Shown here piece after piece: positions 11,994 to 20,172 of a DNA stretch of 30,605 bases (position 1 is its first letter; every line of letters starts with the position of its first letter). The notes under the pieces were generated by a model. That model ran no database searches, was not told the DNA's origin, and saw only the letters and a list, made by a program, of their open reading frames with translations. The translations under genes were made by a program, and so were the position numbers. Source of the DNA: a virus; IMG/VR virus record IMGVR_UViG_3300028809_000050, positions 1 to 30,605 of that record. The stretch is one strand, 5' to 3'.

Positions 11994-12280
11994 CGCCCCG
12001 CGTCGAGCGATACGCTGCGGAAGCGGCTGCGAAGTTTTCCACGGCGCCGGAGCGGTTCCTGCCAGCCTACGCGCTGGAGCGCGGAGATGCAGCCGCGCGC
12101 GCTGCCCGACGGGAAGTGATGTGCCGCCTTCGTGCAGACGGCTTCACGCTGAAGCAGATCGGCGGGTGGCTCCGAGTGGATCACACCACAGTCATTTACT
12201 GGACTTCGCCGGGGCGGAAGGGCCGCGCTCCGAGAACCGCGAAGGCGTTCCCTGCACCGGAACGCGGCCCGACCATCTGA
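11990..12280 (+). CDS. DnaA-domain-IV-like HTH protein, 96 aa
   Basis: The segment LRADGFTLKQIGGWLRVDHT followed by TVIYW (about residues 47-71) resembles the DnaA DNA-binding domain, whose signature has a DHTTV loop contacting DnaA boxes. No AAA+ domain is present, so it is a stand-alone DNA-binding module. Located just before the ParB-like and O-like genes, it may bind the phage origin or compete with host DnaA. The domain resemblance is visible; the target is inference. Confidence 0.75.
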   Translation: MTPRVERYAAEAAAKFSTAPERFLPAYALERGDAAARAARREVMCRLRADGFTLKQIGGWLRVDHTTVIYWTSPGRKGRAPRTAKAFPAPERGPTI

Positions 12281-12296
12281 CAAGGAGCAATATACA

Positions 12297-13160
12297 ATGA
12301 CTGCACTACTGAAAAAAGTGGATGTGCCGATCGGCACCCCGGCGTGGTTCATGCACGAGGTCGAGACGGCTCAGTCAGAGCCACGCATGCACATCGTGCA
12401 GCTCTCGCCTACTCTGGCCAAGACCATTCTCGACCTGAACCCGAACAACCGTTCAGTCCGCAACACAAAGGTCATCCAATATGCCTCGGACATGGCAGCG
12501 GGGAAATGGGCGCTCAATGGCGAGCCTGTCATTATTGCCAAGGACGGCAAGCTCAACGATGGACAGCACCGCTGCCTCGCCGTGATCGACAGCAACGCCA
12601 CCGTCCCGGTGATGATGCTGTTCGGGATTGATCGGGACACTCGTCTGACGGTGGACCAGGGTGTTGTGCGGGGCGCAGCGGACTTTCTCGGCATGGAAGG
12701 TGTGGCCAACCACGCACTCGTGGCGGCAATCGCGCGGATGGCCATCGCCTACGAGCATGATCACTTCACCAACCTGAATTTCGCAAATTACGTTACCAGC
12801 ACGGTTATTCGGGAGCGCGTCGCCAAGGATGCGTTGCTGGCCGACGCCGCGACTTTCGGCCACACTAACTATCATTATTCCAAGCGGTTCGCTGCGGCGA
12901 GCATCATCGGCTTCGCGTATTATGTGTTGACCAAAATCAACCGCGACGAAGCGCGTGTCTTCCTTGAGCGCGTCTGCCGGGGAGATGGCTTAAAGATCGG
13001 CGACCCCGCGCACACGCTGCGCGAGAAGCTCCTTGAGGGACGGATGCCTCGTGACCGCAAGATCGCGATGATCTTCAAGGCGTGGAATTACCATCGACGC
13101 GGCATGAAGGTTCGGGCCAACAACCTGTCCTCGACGCTGCCTTTTCCGGCGCTTGTCTGA
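12297..13160 (+). CDS. ParB/Srx-like domain protein, 287 aa
   Basis: AAGGAG lies nine bases before the ATG. NPNNRSVRNTKVIQYASDMA (48-67), GKWALNGEPVIIAKDGKLND (69-88) and GQHRCLA (89-95) match the phage ParB-like family with a DGQHR box in place of the GxxR/GERR motif, which in ParB/sulfiredoxin folds binds nucleotide. VDQGVVRGAADFLG (119-132) is also typical. The C-terminal 150 residues are helical and family-specific. No ParA is present, so partition is unlikely; a role in replication or transcription control is more plausible. Confidence 0.8.
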   Translation: MTALLKKVDVPIGTPAWFMHEVETAQSEPRMHIVQLSPTLAKTILDLNPNNRSVRNTKVIQYASDMAAGKWALNGEPVIIAKDGKLNDGQHRCLAVIDSNATVPVMMLFGIDRDTRLTVDQGVVRGAADFLGMEGVANHALVAAIARMAIAYEHDHFTNLNFANYVTSTVIRERVAKDALLADAATFGHTNYHYSKRFAAASIIGFAYYVLTKINRDEARVFLERVCRGDGLKIGDPAHTLREKLLEGRMPRDRKIAMIFKAWNYHRRGMKVRANNLSSTLPFPALV

Positions 13161-13846
13161 TGCAACAGCACAGCATTCGCGTCGATGACATCGTGATCGG
13201 GGAGCGTCACCGCACGCTCTCCGATGACGCCGTTGGGCGCCTGTCAGCATCGCTGAGGGAGATCGGGCTCCGGCAGCCGATCAGCGTCCGCATAGTGGAA
13301 GAGATGGTCGTCGACGGAGACCTGACCGCCGGTGTCCCTGTGCTCGTGGCTGGCGCTCACCGCCTCGCTGCTGCAAAGCTGCTGGGTTGGTCGCACATCG
13401 ACTGCATAGAGGTCGATGACGACGAAATCCAAGCCGAGCTTTGGGAGATCGCCGAGAACCTCCATCGCCTAGATCTCACCAAGGAACAGCGTGACGAGCA
13501 TATCCGCCGCTATGCCGAGTTGCTTGAGGCAAGAAAGGTGACCGAAATTCAGGTGCCGCAAAATGCTGCACCTGAAATCGGGTATGGCAAGCCACCGCCG
13601 CAAACTAAGGGGACGGCCCGCCAAATCGCGGACGAAACTGGCCTGAGCGTCGACACGGTGAGGCGAGCGCTCAACCCGAAGCCTGTGATGCTCAAGTCAG
13701 CGATTGAGCCGGAGACGGAGCAGGAGGCCATTCTGCGCGAGGCGAACGCGATCGTGTCAGCGTGGAACCGCGCGCGTCAGGAAGCTCGCGATCTCGCCCT
13801 TGAGCAGATCGACAGTCCTGTGTTCGACAGGAGCCGAGCCGCGTAA
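13160..13846 (+). CDS. ParB N-terminal-domain DNA-binding protein, 228 aa
   Basis: TGATG junction upstream, TAATG downstream. Residues 5-86 are a ParB/Srx domain: IRVDDIVIGERHR, SLREIGLRQPISVRI, then GAHRLAAAKLLGW (65-77), the nucleotide-binding box. TARQIADETGLSVDTVRRAL (152-171) is a helix-turn-helix. This is the compact ParB layout, found in phages without ParA. Second ParB-like gene in a row, next to the O-like replication gene; a specific DNA-binding regulator of replication or transcription is inferred. Confidence 0.85.
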   Translation: MQQHSIRVDDIVIGERHRTLSDDAVGRLSASLREIGLRQPISVRIVEEMVVDGDLTAGVPVLVAGAHRLAAAKLLGWSHIDCIEVDDDEIQAELWEIAENLHRLDLTKEQRDEHIRRYAELLEARKVTEIQVPQNAAPEIGYGKPPPQTKGTARQIADETGLSVDTVRRALNPKPVMLKSAIEPETEQEAILREANAIVSAWNRARQEARDLALEQIDSPVFDRSRAA

Positions 13847-14547
13847 TGGGCCTCAACGCCGCAGCCCTCCGCCTTCTCGCTGAGAAAGGCTTGACCGCAG
13901 CCGATATCGTTGAGCTGGCGGAGGCGCTTGAGGTTCGCAAAGACCCCGGCGCCGCTGAGCGCATGCGGCGGCACCGCGCAAAGAAGGCGGGCGAGCGTAA
14001 CGGCGTTACGCGTAACGTTACGGCGAACACCCCCCTTAATGATAATATATCTAATCCCCCCGTTGAACCTGATGAAGCTAACGCTTCATCGCCCCCTTTG
14101 CATATTCGAGTTTTGGAAGCTTGGAACGAAATGGCTGCGGCGAACGGGCTGCGGACATCCCGGAAGCTGAACCAGACCCGGCTCAAGCACCTTGCGGCGA
14201 GGGTCAAGCAGCACGGCGAGGAGGGGGTTTTCGACGCAATCCGGGCCGTGGCGCTGAGCGACTGGCACTGCGGACGGAAAGCCGGCAGCGACTGGAAAGC
14301 AAATCTTGGCTGGTTGCTGGAAAGCCCCGAGAAGTTCGATCGGCTGCTTGAGATCGGCGACGAGGCCAAATCGGTGCCTGCCAAGCCCGCTGCGAACATC
14401 GATCAGGCCGCCTACCTCGCTAGCCTCGCCGCTGGCGACAAGCCCTGGCTGAACTCGACGCCCCGCGCTGAGCCTGCCCGGAACAACGGACCCCCGCGAC
14501 CCATCGGCCAGCTCGTGGCCGGAATAGCGGGCAGCGTCCAACATTGA
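13846..14547 (+). CDS. O-like phage replication protein / helicase loader, 233 aa
   Basis: The N-terminal helical part (ALRLLAEKGLTAADIVELAE) is followed by a basic RMRRHRAKK patch, a polar linker (48-85) and a C-terminal domain with LEAWNEMAAANGL, TRLKHLAARVKQHGEEGVFD, a DWHCGRKAGSDWKANLGWLL segment and PEKFDRLLEIG. This C-terminal arrangement is typical of lambdoid replication proteins that recruit helicase. The linker is encoded by a repeat/AT-rich/hairpin cluster that looks like an origin, as in lambda gene O. TAATG junction with the ParB gene. Confidence 0.75.
   Translation: MGLNAAALRLLAEKGLTAADIVELAEALEVRKDPGAAERMRRHRAKKAGERNGVTRNVTANTPLNDNISNPPVEPDEANASSPPLHIRVLEAWNEMAAANGLRTSRKLNQTRLKHLAARVKQHGEEGVFDAIRAVALSDWHCGRKAGSDWKANLGWLLESPEKFDRLLEIGDEAKSVPAKPAANIDQAAYLASLAAGDKPWLNSTPRAEPARNNGPPRPIGQLVAGIAGSVQH
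13996..14090. other. Candidate replication origin inside the O-like gene
   Basis: Four CGTWACG elements in alternating orientation (13996-14002, 14004-14010, 14011-14017, 14016-14022; the last two fuse into the palindrome CGTAACGTTACG) are followed by an AT-rich tract (14036-14055) within otherwise GC-rich DNA, then a perfect 8-bp hairpin GATGAAGC-TAAC-GCTTCATC (14071-14090). Iterons, AT-rich tract and dyad in this order inside the replication gene repeat the design of lambda ori. No experimental support. Confidence 0.5.
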
Positions 14548-14560
14548 CCGGAGACCCAGC

Positions 14561-14809
14561 ATGACCCTCCCCAAAGAAACACCCATGATCGAGAGATGCG
14601 CGTTGGGTGCACACCATCATTGGGGCGCGTGGGGGCAGTTTATCCCAGTTTGGCCGGAACCTAGCCAGATATGGGCCACTTATGGCGTAACGCCGACAAG
14701 CTCTGGCGTCGAAGCTTATCGATGGCGGCGATGCGAATGTGGCGCGATGGAGCGCGAGGCACACAGCAATGGCGGGCGCAGACTCTTCAGTCGCGAGGAG
14801 GCCGCATGA
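14561..14809 (+). CDS. Unknown Trp/His-rich protein, 82 aa
   Basis: CGGAGAC precedes ATG 14561; a second in-frame ATG at 14585 is possible. The sequence holds HHHWGAWGQF and CECGAMERE, a pattern that could bind metal (Cys/His) but with too few ligands to name a family. ATGA overlap with the next gene. Confidence 0.65.
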   Translation: MTLPKETPMIERCALGAHHHWGAWGQFIPVWPEPSQIWATYGVTPTSSGVEAYRWRRCECGAMEREAHSNGGRRLFSREEAA

Positions 14810-15114
14810 CCCAGACCATGATCGAAGTGTGCGCGAAGGCGCTGTACGAAGAAGATGATCCTTGGTCCGTGGCATGGAAGTGGCCAAACTTGGATCCGCA
14901 ATGCGGAGGATCGGCCGATACATATCGCCGCCTCGCCCGCGCTGTCCTGACAGCCCTCCTAGAGCCTACGCCGGGGATGGTGGCGCGTGGAGTTCGCTAC
15001 GCAATGAACGTGCGGATCGGAAGCCCGGAAGACCCCCACTGGCCGGATTACATCCACAATATGTTTCGAGCCATGATCCAGACAGCCCTTACCGAAGGAG
15101 AAAGGCATGGCTGA
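14806..15114 (+). CDS. Conserved-type small phage protein, 102 aa
   Basis: GAGGAGG site before ATG 14806. The N-terminal helix MTQTMIEVCAKALYEEDD, then YRRLARAVLTALLEPTPGMV, RGVRYAMNV and a C-terminal MFRAMIQTAL recall a common phage family in which paired helices flank a PTPxM motif. Function unknown. It overlaps the next gene by 8 nt (ATGGCTGA). Confidence 0.7.
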   Translation: MTQTMIEVCAKALYEEDDPWSVAWKWPNLDPQCGGSADTYRRLARAVLTALLEPTPGMVARGVRYAMNVRIGSPEDPHWPDYIHNMFRAMIQTALTEGERHG

Positions 15115-15340
15115 GCGAACCGTCATCATCGCCAACGACGAACGCATCTGGAAGACCAGCGGGCGGCTTCGCCTCACCTTGGCGCTCGGCGTCTTCCAAA
15201 TCGCAATGTCGCTCGCCTCAGTCATTTACGGCGACGTGGAGCAGTGGAACGGCATGACGCTTGGGTGTGTAGCTGGTGCTGCGCTTATCCTCGCGACGGT
15301 CACGTACCTGCGCTGCCGCGTCCAGTGGAGGGGATGGTAA
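15107..15340 (+). CDS. Two-span membrane protein, 77 aa
   Basis: GAAGGAG site; 8-nt overlap upstream and TAATG downstream. Two hydrophobic spans: LRLTLALGVFQIAMSLASVI (about 21-40) and MTLGCVAGAALILATVTYL (about 50-68), with a short polar loop. Could be holin-like by size, but it sits with replication genes and far from a recognisable endolysin, so no lysis role is claimed. Confidence 0.7.
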   Translation: MAERTVIIANDERIWKTSGRLRLTLALGVFQIAMSLASVIYGDVEQWNGMTLGCVAGAALILATVTYLRCRVQWRGW

Positions 15341-15519
15341 TGGCACGCGGACGCCCCCCCCTGACGCGCGCTCGCGTGCTGACCTACTGGCGCAAGCATG
15401 GCCCGTGTCCGATTATGCAGATCGTCCGTGCCACTGGCGCCGAGCGTCGTCATGTCCAGCGGATCGTGCGTGCCGCAGAAAATGCGGGCCACATGAATTT
15501 TGCCGCATCCCCAGCCTGA
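15340..15519 (+). CDS. Small winged-helix-like protein, 59 aa
   Basis: Start at ATG 15340 (TAATG), giving MARGRPPLTRARVLTYWRKH then PIMQIVRATGAERRHVQRIV. The first part is AT-hook-like (GRPP with basic flanks); the second reads as HTH helices. A small DNA-binding protein just before the packaging genes, possibly a late regulator; inference only. Confidence 0.65.
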   Translation: MARGRPPLTRARVLTYWRKHGPCPIMQIVRATGAERRHVQRIVRAAENAGHMNFAASPA

Positions 15520-15546
15520 TTCCTGACGTGTATTTGGTACGGCGCT

Positions 15547-15879
15547 ATGGTCGCCGTCCAACCAAATCAAAATGGTGAGAAAAAGGACACCCGCATCAAG
15601 CCGGGTGAGGTGCGCAATCCTGCTGGTCGTCCCAAGGGCGCGCGCTCCAAGCTCGGAGAGGCCTTTCTCAAAGAGCTGGTAGCTGACTTCGAGCAGCATG
15701 GCGCGCAAGCGATTGTGACCGTCCGCGAAAACAAGCCGGACCAGTACCTGAAGGTAATCGCGTCGATCCTCCCGAAGGAAATCGACATTGGCGAGAACAT
15801 GGCCAGCGCGCTCAAGCAGAGCCGCGACGCTGCGACCGAGGCGTTCTTCCGCGCCATGAGCGAGGAGGCGTTGCATTGA
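15547..15879 (+). CDS. DUF5681-domain protein, candidate small terminase, 110 aa
   Basis: The GEVRNPAGRPKGARSKLGEA stretch (21-40) is the DUF5681 signature: a Gly-Asn-Pro-x-GRPKG, AT-hook-like basic region. The rest is helical (FLKELVADFEQHGAQAIVTV, then YLKVIASILPKEI). This family sits next to large terminases in many alphaproteobacterial phages, and a small-terminase role is commonly proposed. The start lacks a good ribosome site. Its stop overlaps the TTG of the next gene. Confidence 0.75.
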   Translation: MVAVQPNQNGEKKDTRIKPGEVRNPAGRPKGARSKLGEAFLKELVADFEQHGAQAIVTVRENKPDQYLKVIASILPKEIDIGENMASALKQSRDAATEAFFRAMSEEALH

Positions 15880-16076
15880 AGCGCTTTCCGACCTTCTTAG
15901 CGGTGTCCGAGGGATACCCACTACCGGTTGACCCTGTGACCAAAGCGCCGTGGTGGCGCATCAATATCCAAGCGATAGAAATATTGCCGGGGTATCAGCG
16001 CTTTGAAGCGGATACGCCGATGGATCGGCTCATCCCGGTACTAAGGTGGTTGCTACACGGGGGGATCCCCGGATGA
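15876..16076 (+). CDS. Unknown protein between DUF5681 and terminase, 66 aa
   Basis: TTG start (15876-15878) with GAGGAGG upstream and a TTGA overlap; ends in ATGA with the terminase gene. Contains VSEGYPLPVDPVTKAPWWRI and LIPVLRWLLHGG. No family recognised. Confidence 0.65.
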   Translation: MKRFPTFLAVSEGYPLPVDPVTKAPWWRINIQAIEILPGYQRFEADTPMDRLIPVLRWLLHGGIPG

Positions 16077-17542
16077 GCGCCGCGCACGCTCTCACAGCTG
16101 AGGACTTCGCGTTCTCACGTCTTATCGCCTACGCCGCCTACCAGTGGCCAGCGTACATGGACGCGCACCATCATCGCCTGATCGCGCGCCATCTCGAAAT
16201 GGTCGAGCGAGGCGAAATCACGCGCCTGATGATCACCATGCCGCCGCGGCACGGCAAGAGCATGCTGGCGAGCGAGTTCTTCCCGGCTTGGTATATGGGC
16301 CGTAACCCGGACCACTATGTCGTGACCGCGACCTACGCGCAGGAGTTGGCCGACGACTTCGGGCGCAAGGTCAAGAACCAGATCGAAGACCCGGCCTATC
16401 AGGCGATCTTCCCGGGCGTCGGCCTCGCAGACGACAGCAAGTCCGCCAAGCGCTTCCACATCGAGGGGGCGACTGGTGGGATCGAACACGCCACCACGCA
16501 GCGAGGGGCGTTCTATGCCGTCGGCGTCGGCGGCCCGCTTACCGGACGCGGCGCACACCTTCTGCTGATTGATGATCCTGTAAAGAACCGGGAAGACGCA
16601 GAATCCGAGGTCATCCGCAAGAAGACCAAGGACTGGTACACCAGCACTGCATACACCCGGCTGATGCCCGGCGGGCGCATCGTCATCATCCAGACGCGCT
16701 GGCATGAAGACGACCTGAGTGGGTGGCTTCAAGCTGAGCATGGTCACGAAGATTGGGCCGTTCTCAACCTTCCGGCGATCAGCAAGACCGGGGATGCGCT
16801 CTGGCCGGAGCAGTACCCGATCGATGCCTTGGAGCGGATCAAGCGCGCGCTTCCTTCTCGAGATTGGTCCGCGCTCTACCAGCAGGAGCCGTCTCCTGAG
16901 ACGGGCGACTATTTCAAGCGCGAATGGATCATTCCCGTTGACGTGATCCCGCCCAAAGAGTCGATGGCGATCTACGGTGGCTCGGACTACGCGGTCACCG
17001 CTGACGGAGGCGACTACACCGTCCATGCCGTGGTTGGCATCGCATCCGATGGGCGCATGTACCTGCTCGACCTGTGGCGTCAGCAGGCTTCCTCGGACGT
17101 GTGGGTCGACGCTTTCTGCGCACTGGTCCGCAAGTGGGGGCCTATCGGCTGGGCTGAAGAGACGGGCCAGATTAAGAGCGGTGTAGGTCCGTTCCTCGTC
17201 AAGCGCATGCTCGAAACCGCGTCGTACACTGCCCGTGAGCAGTTCCCGACGCGCGGAGACAAGGCCGTGCGGGCGCAGTCCATTCGTGGGCGCATGTCCA
17301 TGCAGGGGCTTCACGTTCCAGCTAATGCGCCTTGGCTGTCCGACCTCATTTCGGAGATGATGAGCTTCCCTGTCGGCGTCCATGACGATCAGGTCGATGC
17401 GCTCGGTCTGGTCGGTCAGCTCATGGACCGTATGAGCGAAGGGCGGTCGTCAAAGCCCGGCACGCCGATTGCTCACTCTGTCCCGCTGGTTCTCGATGAT
17501 GGCGTCATCGCGCCCCCGCTTACGATGGGGAGGCGGCGTTGA
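16073..17542 (+). CDS. terL: Terminase large subunit
   Basis: 489 aa from ATG 16073, chosen for its ATGA overlap. Walker A PPRHGKS (57-63), Walker B LLLIDDP (163-169), coupling region IIQTRW (205-210). The RNase H-like nuclease domain shows GSDYAV with Asp305, Glu362/363 in GWAEETGQ, and HDDQVDALG (437-445). It is the ATP-driven motor that packages DNA into proheads and cuts the concatemer. It docks on the portal encoded next; the portal TTG start overlaps its stop (TTGA). Confidence 0.95.
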   Translation: MSAAHALTAEDFAFSRLIAYAAYQWPAYMDAHHHRLIARHLEMVERGEITRLMITMPPRHGKSMLASEFFPAWYMGRNPDHYVVTATYAQELADDFGRKVKNQIEDPAYQAIFPGVGLADDSKSAKRFHIEGATGGIEHATTQRGAFYAVGVGGPLTGRGAHLLLIDDPVKNREDAESEVIRKKTKDWYTSTAYTRLMPGGRIVIIQTRWHEDDLSGWLQAEHGHEDWAVLNLPAISKTGDALWPEQYPIDALERIKRALPSRDWSALYQQEPSPETGDYFKREWIIPVDVIPPKESMAIYGGSDYAVTADGGDYTVHAVVGIASDGRMYLLDLWRQQASSDVWVDAFCALVRKWGPIGWAEETGQIKSGVGPFLVKRMLETASYTAREQFPTRGDKAVRAQSIRGRMSMQGLHVPANAPWLSDLISEMMSFPVGVHDDQVDALGLVGQLMDRMSEGRSSKPGTPIAHSVPLVLDDGVIAPPLTMGRRR

Positions 17543-19959
17543 CGCAAGACGAGGTTTCGTTCTCGGGCACCGAGGATCAGCGCCGCGACCGGGCAAGCGC
17601 TCCAATCCTCAACGCCCTGAACAAGGCGAAGGAGGACTTTCGCGACTGGCAGGACATTTGCCAGCTGATCGACGACGTTTATTCGCGTGTCGGTTCGTCC
17701 TACGATGGGCTTTACAAGCTGTACGGCGGGCAGGGCGCATGGGCTGATAGCGATCTGGACCTGTTCTGGGCCTCGATGGAGGTGCTTAAGCCAGCGACCT
17801 ATGCACGGCCCCCGAAGCCCGCTGTAAAGCCACGCTTCTCGGACAGCGACCGCGTCAAGCTGAAGACCGCGGAGCTACTGGAACGAGTTTCCGCAGCCGT
17901 TCTCGCGTTCACCGACATTGGGGACGTGATGTGCGAGATCCGTGATGATCTCCTGTTCACCAACCGCGGCGTTCTCTGGCTGCGCTACGAAAGTGACGAC
18001 AAGCAGAAGGTTTGCTGGGAGCAGCTTGACCGCCGCGACTTCCTGCATGAGCCGTGCCGCAAATGGTCAGAGGTCGGCTGGGTAGCCGGCGGCTTCTGGA
18101 TGACCTTCGACGAGATGAAGAAGCGCTTCGGCGGCAAGGATGGCTTGAGTGAGGATGTTCTTCACTCAGCCAAGTTTACCCGCAAGCGCGACGATCAATC
18201 GGACGGCTACGACAACGCGCTGACCCAGAAATGTCAGGTGTGGGAAGTTTGGCACCGCGCTGACGACAAGGTGTATTGGGTCACCGAGGGCATTGACGTT
18301 CTGCTGGACAGCGGGCCTCCGCATCTCAAGCTATCGAGCTTCTTCCCGTGCCCGCGCCCCGCCTACGGCACACGCCAGCGCCGTTCGCTGATCCCGGTTC
18401 CGGATTGGGATCGGTACGCGATCCACTTCCGCAAGATCAGCGACCTGACTGGCCGCATCTACCGGCTTCTCGATGACGTCCGCATGAAGGGCCTCATCCC
18501 GGCGGGCGGTGATGTCGGCGATGCGGTTGAGGCATTGATCCGAAGTGACGATGATCGCCTCCTGATCCCTGTTGCCGCTGCTGCCATGATGGAAGGCAAC
18601 GCGCAGGGCTTTGTCGTCTGGCTTCCGCTCGCCGAATTGGCGACGGCGATCCAAGGCCTGATCGAAGCCCGCGCGCAGCTCATTCAGGACTTCTACCAGC
18701 TCTCCGGCATCAGCGACATTATGCGCGGCGCGACCGAGGCTGAAGAGACCTTGGGCGCCCAGCAGCTCAAGTCGCAGTACGGTTCCGTCCGCGTCAAGGA
18801 CAAGATCGACGAGCTTCAGCGGATCGCCGCGGACGGGGTTGGCATCACTGCTGAGATCGCGGCTGAACACTTCAGCCAGAAGACCTTGCTCGACCTCGCA
18901 CAGATGGAAATTCCCACGCGCAAGGAGATCGAGAAGCGCGTCAAGGAGATCGAGAAGGGTGCTGAGGAAGAGCTGAAGGCGCTCAAGGACAAGGCATCCC
19001 AGATGGCCCAGCAGGCGCAGCAGTCCGGTCAGCAGATCGATCCAGCGCAGGCTCAGCAGCAGTTCGAGCAGGCCCAACAGGCAATAATCCAGAAATACGC
19101 ACCGATGCTGGAAGACGCCCAGCAGCAGGTCGCCATTGAAGACGTAATGAAGCTGCTCCGTGATGACCGCGCGCGCTCGTTCGCGTTCGAGATCGAGAGC
19201 GATAGCACCATCCTGACCGACGAGCTTCAGGAAAAGGCGTCGCGTAACGAATTCATGTCGGAATTCACGACGGCCTCTCAGGCTTTGATGGGAATGGCGT
19301 CGATGGGCGAGCAGGGTGCCAAGCTTGCCGGAGAAATGCTCAAGTTCGTCCTGGCGCCTTACCGGGCTGGTCGCCAACTCGATGGAGCGATCGATGCGTT
19401 CATCGAGGCCGCGCCGCAAATGGCAGCCGCCGCCAAGGGGCAGGAGGGTGACAGCGAAGCGCTGGCGGAAGCGAACAACAAGCTTGCCGAAGCCGAGATG
19501 GAAAAGGCCCGTGCGGCCATGGCAGGCGTGCAGGCCAAGGCCGCTCTCGATCAGGCCGAGAACCAGCGCAAGATCGTCGAGATGCAGCAAAAGGCGATGG
19601 AGGCAGAGCGTAAGCACGCAGCCGAGATCGCCAAGATTCAGATTACCGCCGCGGATGCGCAGGCGAAGGCCGACAAGGCCATTGCCGACATGGATAAGGT
19701 CCGCGCCGAGACTCTCAAAATCCTGAACGATATCAGGCTCGCCAACCAGCAGCAGGTGTTGGACGAGTTCGAATCCGTTGCTGACATCGATCTGCGCCAA
19801 GGCGATCAGGCGATGGCTGCGCAGGGGCAGGCCAGCGACGAGAGGTTCCGGGAGCAAGACGCCGAACGCGCTGACCGTGGCGAAGAGCGCGCCGACCGCG
19901 GGGAGGACCGTGCTGACCGTCAGCAGCAATTCAGCGAACAGCAGGAGACACGGCCATGA
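17539..19959 (+). CDS. Portal protein with long coiled-coil tail, 806 aa
   Basis: TTG start overlapping the terminase stop. The N-terminal half has portal-type sequence (YDGLYKLYGGQGAWADSDLD, then LTGRIYRLLDDVRMKGLIPA). It forms the dodecameric ring at the capsid vertex. From about residue 455 the protein becomes helical and Gln-rich (KRVKEIEKGAEEELKALKDK), and about 640-750 is a long Ala/Lys/Glu coiled coil, ending in an ERADRGE-type repeat (about 773-800). The length suits podovirus portals (P22 gp1 is 725 aa), whose C-terminal barrel extends into the capsid. Confidence 0.88.
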   Translation: MTQDEVSFSGTEDQRRDRASAPILNALNKAKEDFRDWQDICQLIDDVYSRVGSSYDGLYKLYGGQGAWADSDLDLFWASMEVLKPATYARPPKPAVKPRFSDSDRVKLKTAELLERVSAAVLAFTDIGDVMCEIRDDLLFTNRGVLWLRYESDDKQKVCWEQLDRRDFLHEPCRKWSEVGWVAGGFWMTFDEMKKRFGGKDGLSEDVLHSAKFTRKRDDQSDGYDNALTQKCQVWEVWHRADDKVYWVTEGIDVLLDSGPPHLKLSSFFPCPRPAYGTRQRRSLIPVPDWDRYAIHFRKISDLTGRIYRLLDDVRMKGLIPAGGDVGDAVEALIRSDDDRLLIPVAAAAMMEGNAQGFVVWLPLAELATAIQGLIEARAQLIQDFYQLSGISDIMRGATEAEETLGAQQLKSQYGSVRVKDKIDELQRIAADGVGITAEIAAEHFSQKTLLDLAQMEIPTRKEIEKRVKEIEKGAEEELKALKDKASQMAQQAQQSGQQIDPAQAQQQFEQAQQAIIQKYAPMLEDAQQQVAIEDVMKLLRDDRARSFAFEIESDSTILTDELQEKASRNEFMSEFTTASQALMGMASMGEQGAKLAGEMLKFVLAPYRAGRQLDGAIDAFIEAAPQMAAAAKGQEGDSEALAEANNKLAEAEMEKARAAMAGVQAKAALDQAENQRKIVEMQQKAMEAERKHAAEIAKIQITAADAQAKADKAIADMDKVRAETLKILNDIRLANQQQVLDEFESVADIDLRQGDQAMAAQGQASDERFREQDAERADRGEERADRGEDRADRQQQFSEQQETRP

Positions 19960-20162
19960 GCGGCGGAATTCCCGTCACCATCACGAACGCCGGTGCCCCG
20001 GTTACGAGCGTAGTCGGCGGCATGCCGGTCACGCTGGTCGGCGGCACCGCGGCGGCTGTGACGACAGGTCAAGTGGTCTCGATGGAAGTCAACGGCACCC
20101 CGGACGTCGAGGTCACATTCACCGTGGTCAACGGGGTCATCACCGAAATCACGCACGCATAG
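19956..20162 (+). CDS. Small beta-rich virion-region protein, 68 aa
   Basis: ATGA overlap with the portal gene. Gly/Val/Thr-rich (IPVTITNAGAPVTSVVGGMP, then VEVTFTVVNGVITEI), consistent with a beta-only surface or decoration peptide. No catalytic residue. Probably structural. Confidence 0.65.
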   Translation: MSGGIPVTITNAGAPVTSVVGGMPVTLVGGTAAAVTTGQVVSMEVNGTPDVEVTFTVVNGVITEITHA

Positions 20163-20172
20163 GAGAATTGAA

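Noticed and set aside
12297-13846. Plasmid-type partition (parAB) locus, making this a phage-plasmid
   Set aside because: Two ParB-like genes but no ParA ATPase and no clear centromere repeats nearby; a replication role fits better.
16115-17383. 422-codon minus-strand frame opposite terminase
   Set aside because: Complete shadow of a gene with all terminase motifs.
18331-19929. 532-codon open frame on the minus strand opposite the portal gene
   Set aside because: Lies wholly opposite a convincing portal gene; its Leu/Arg-rich composition is what GC-rich antisense frames give, and there is no ribosome site or neighbour coupling.
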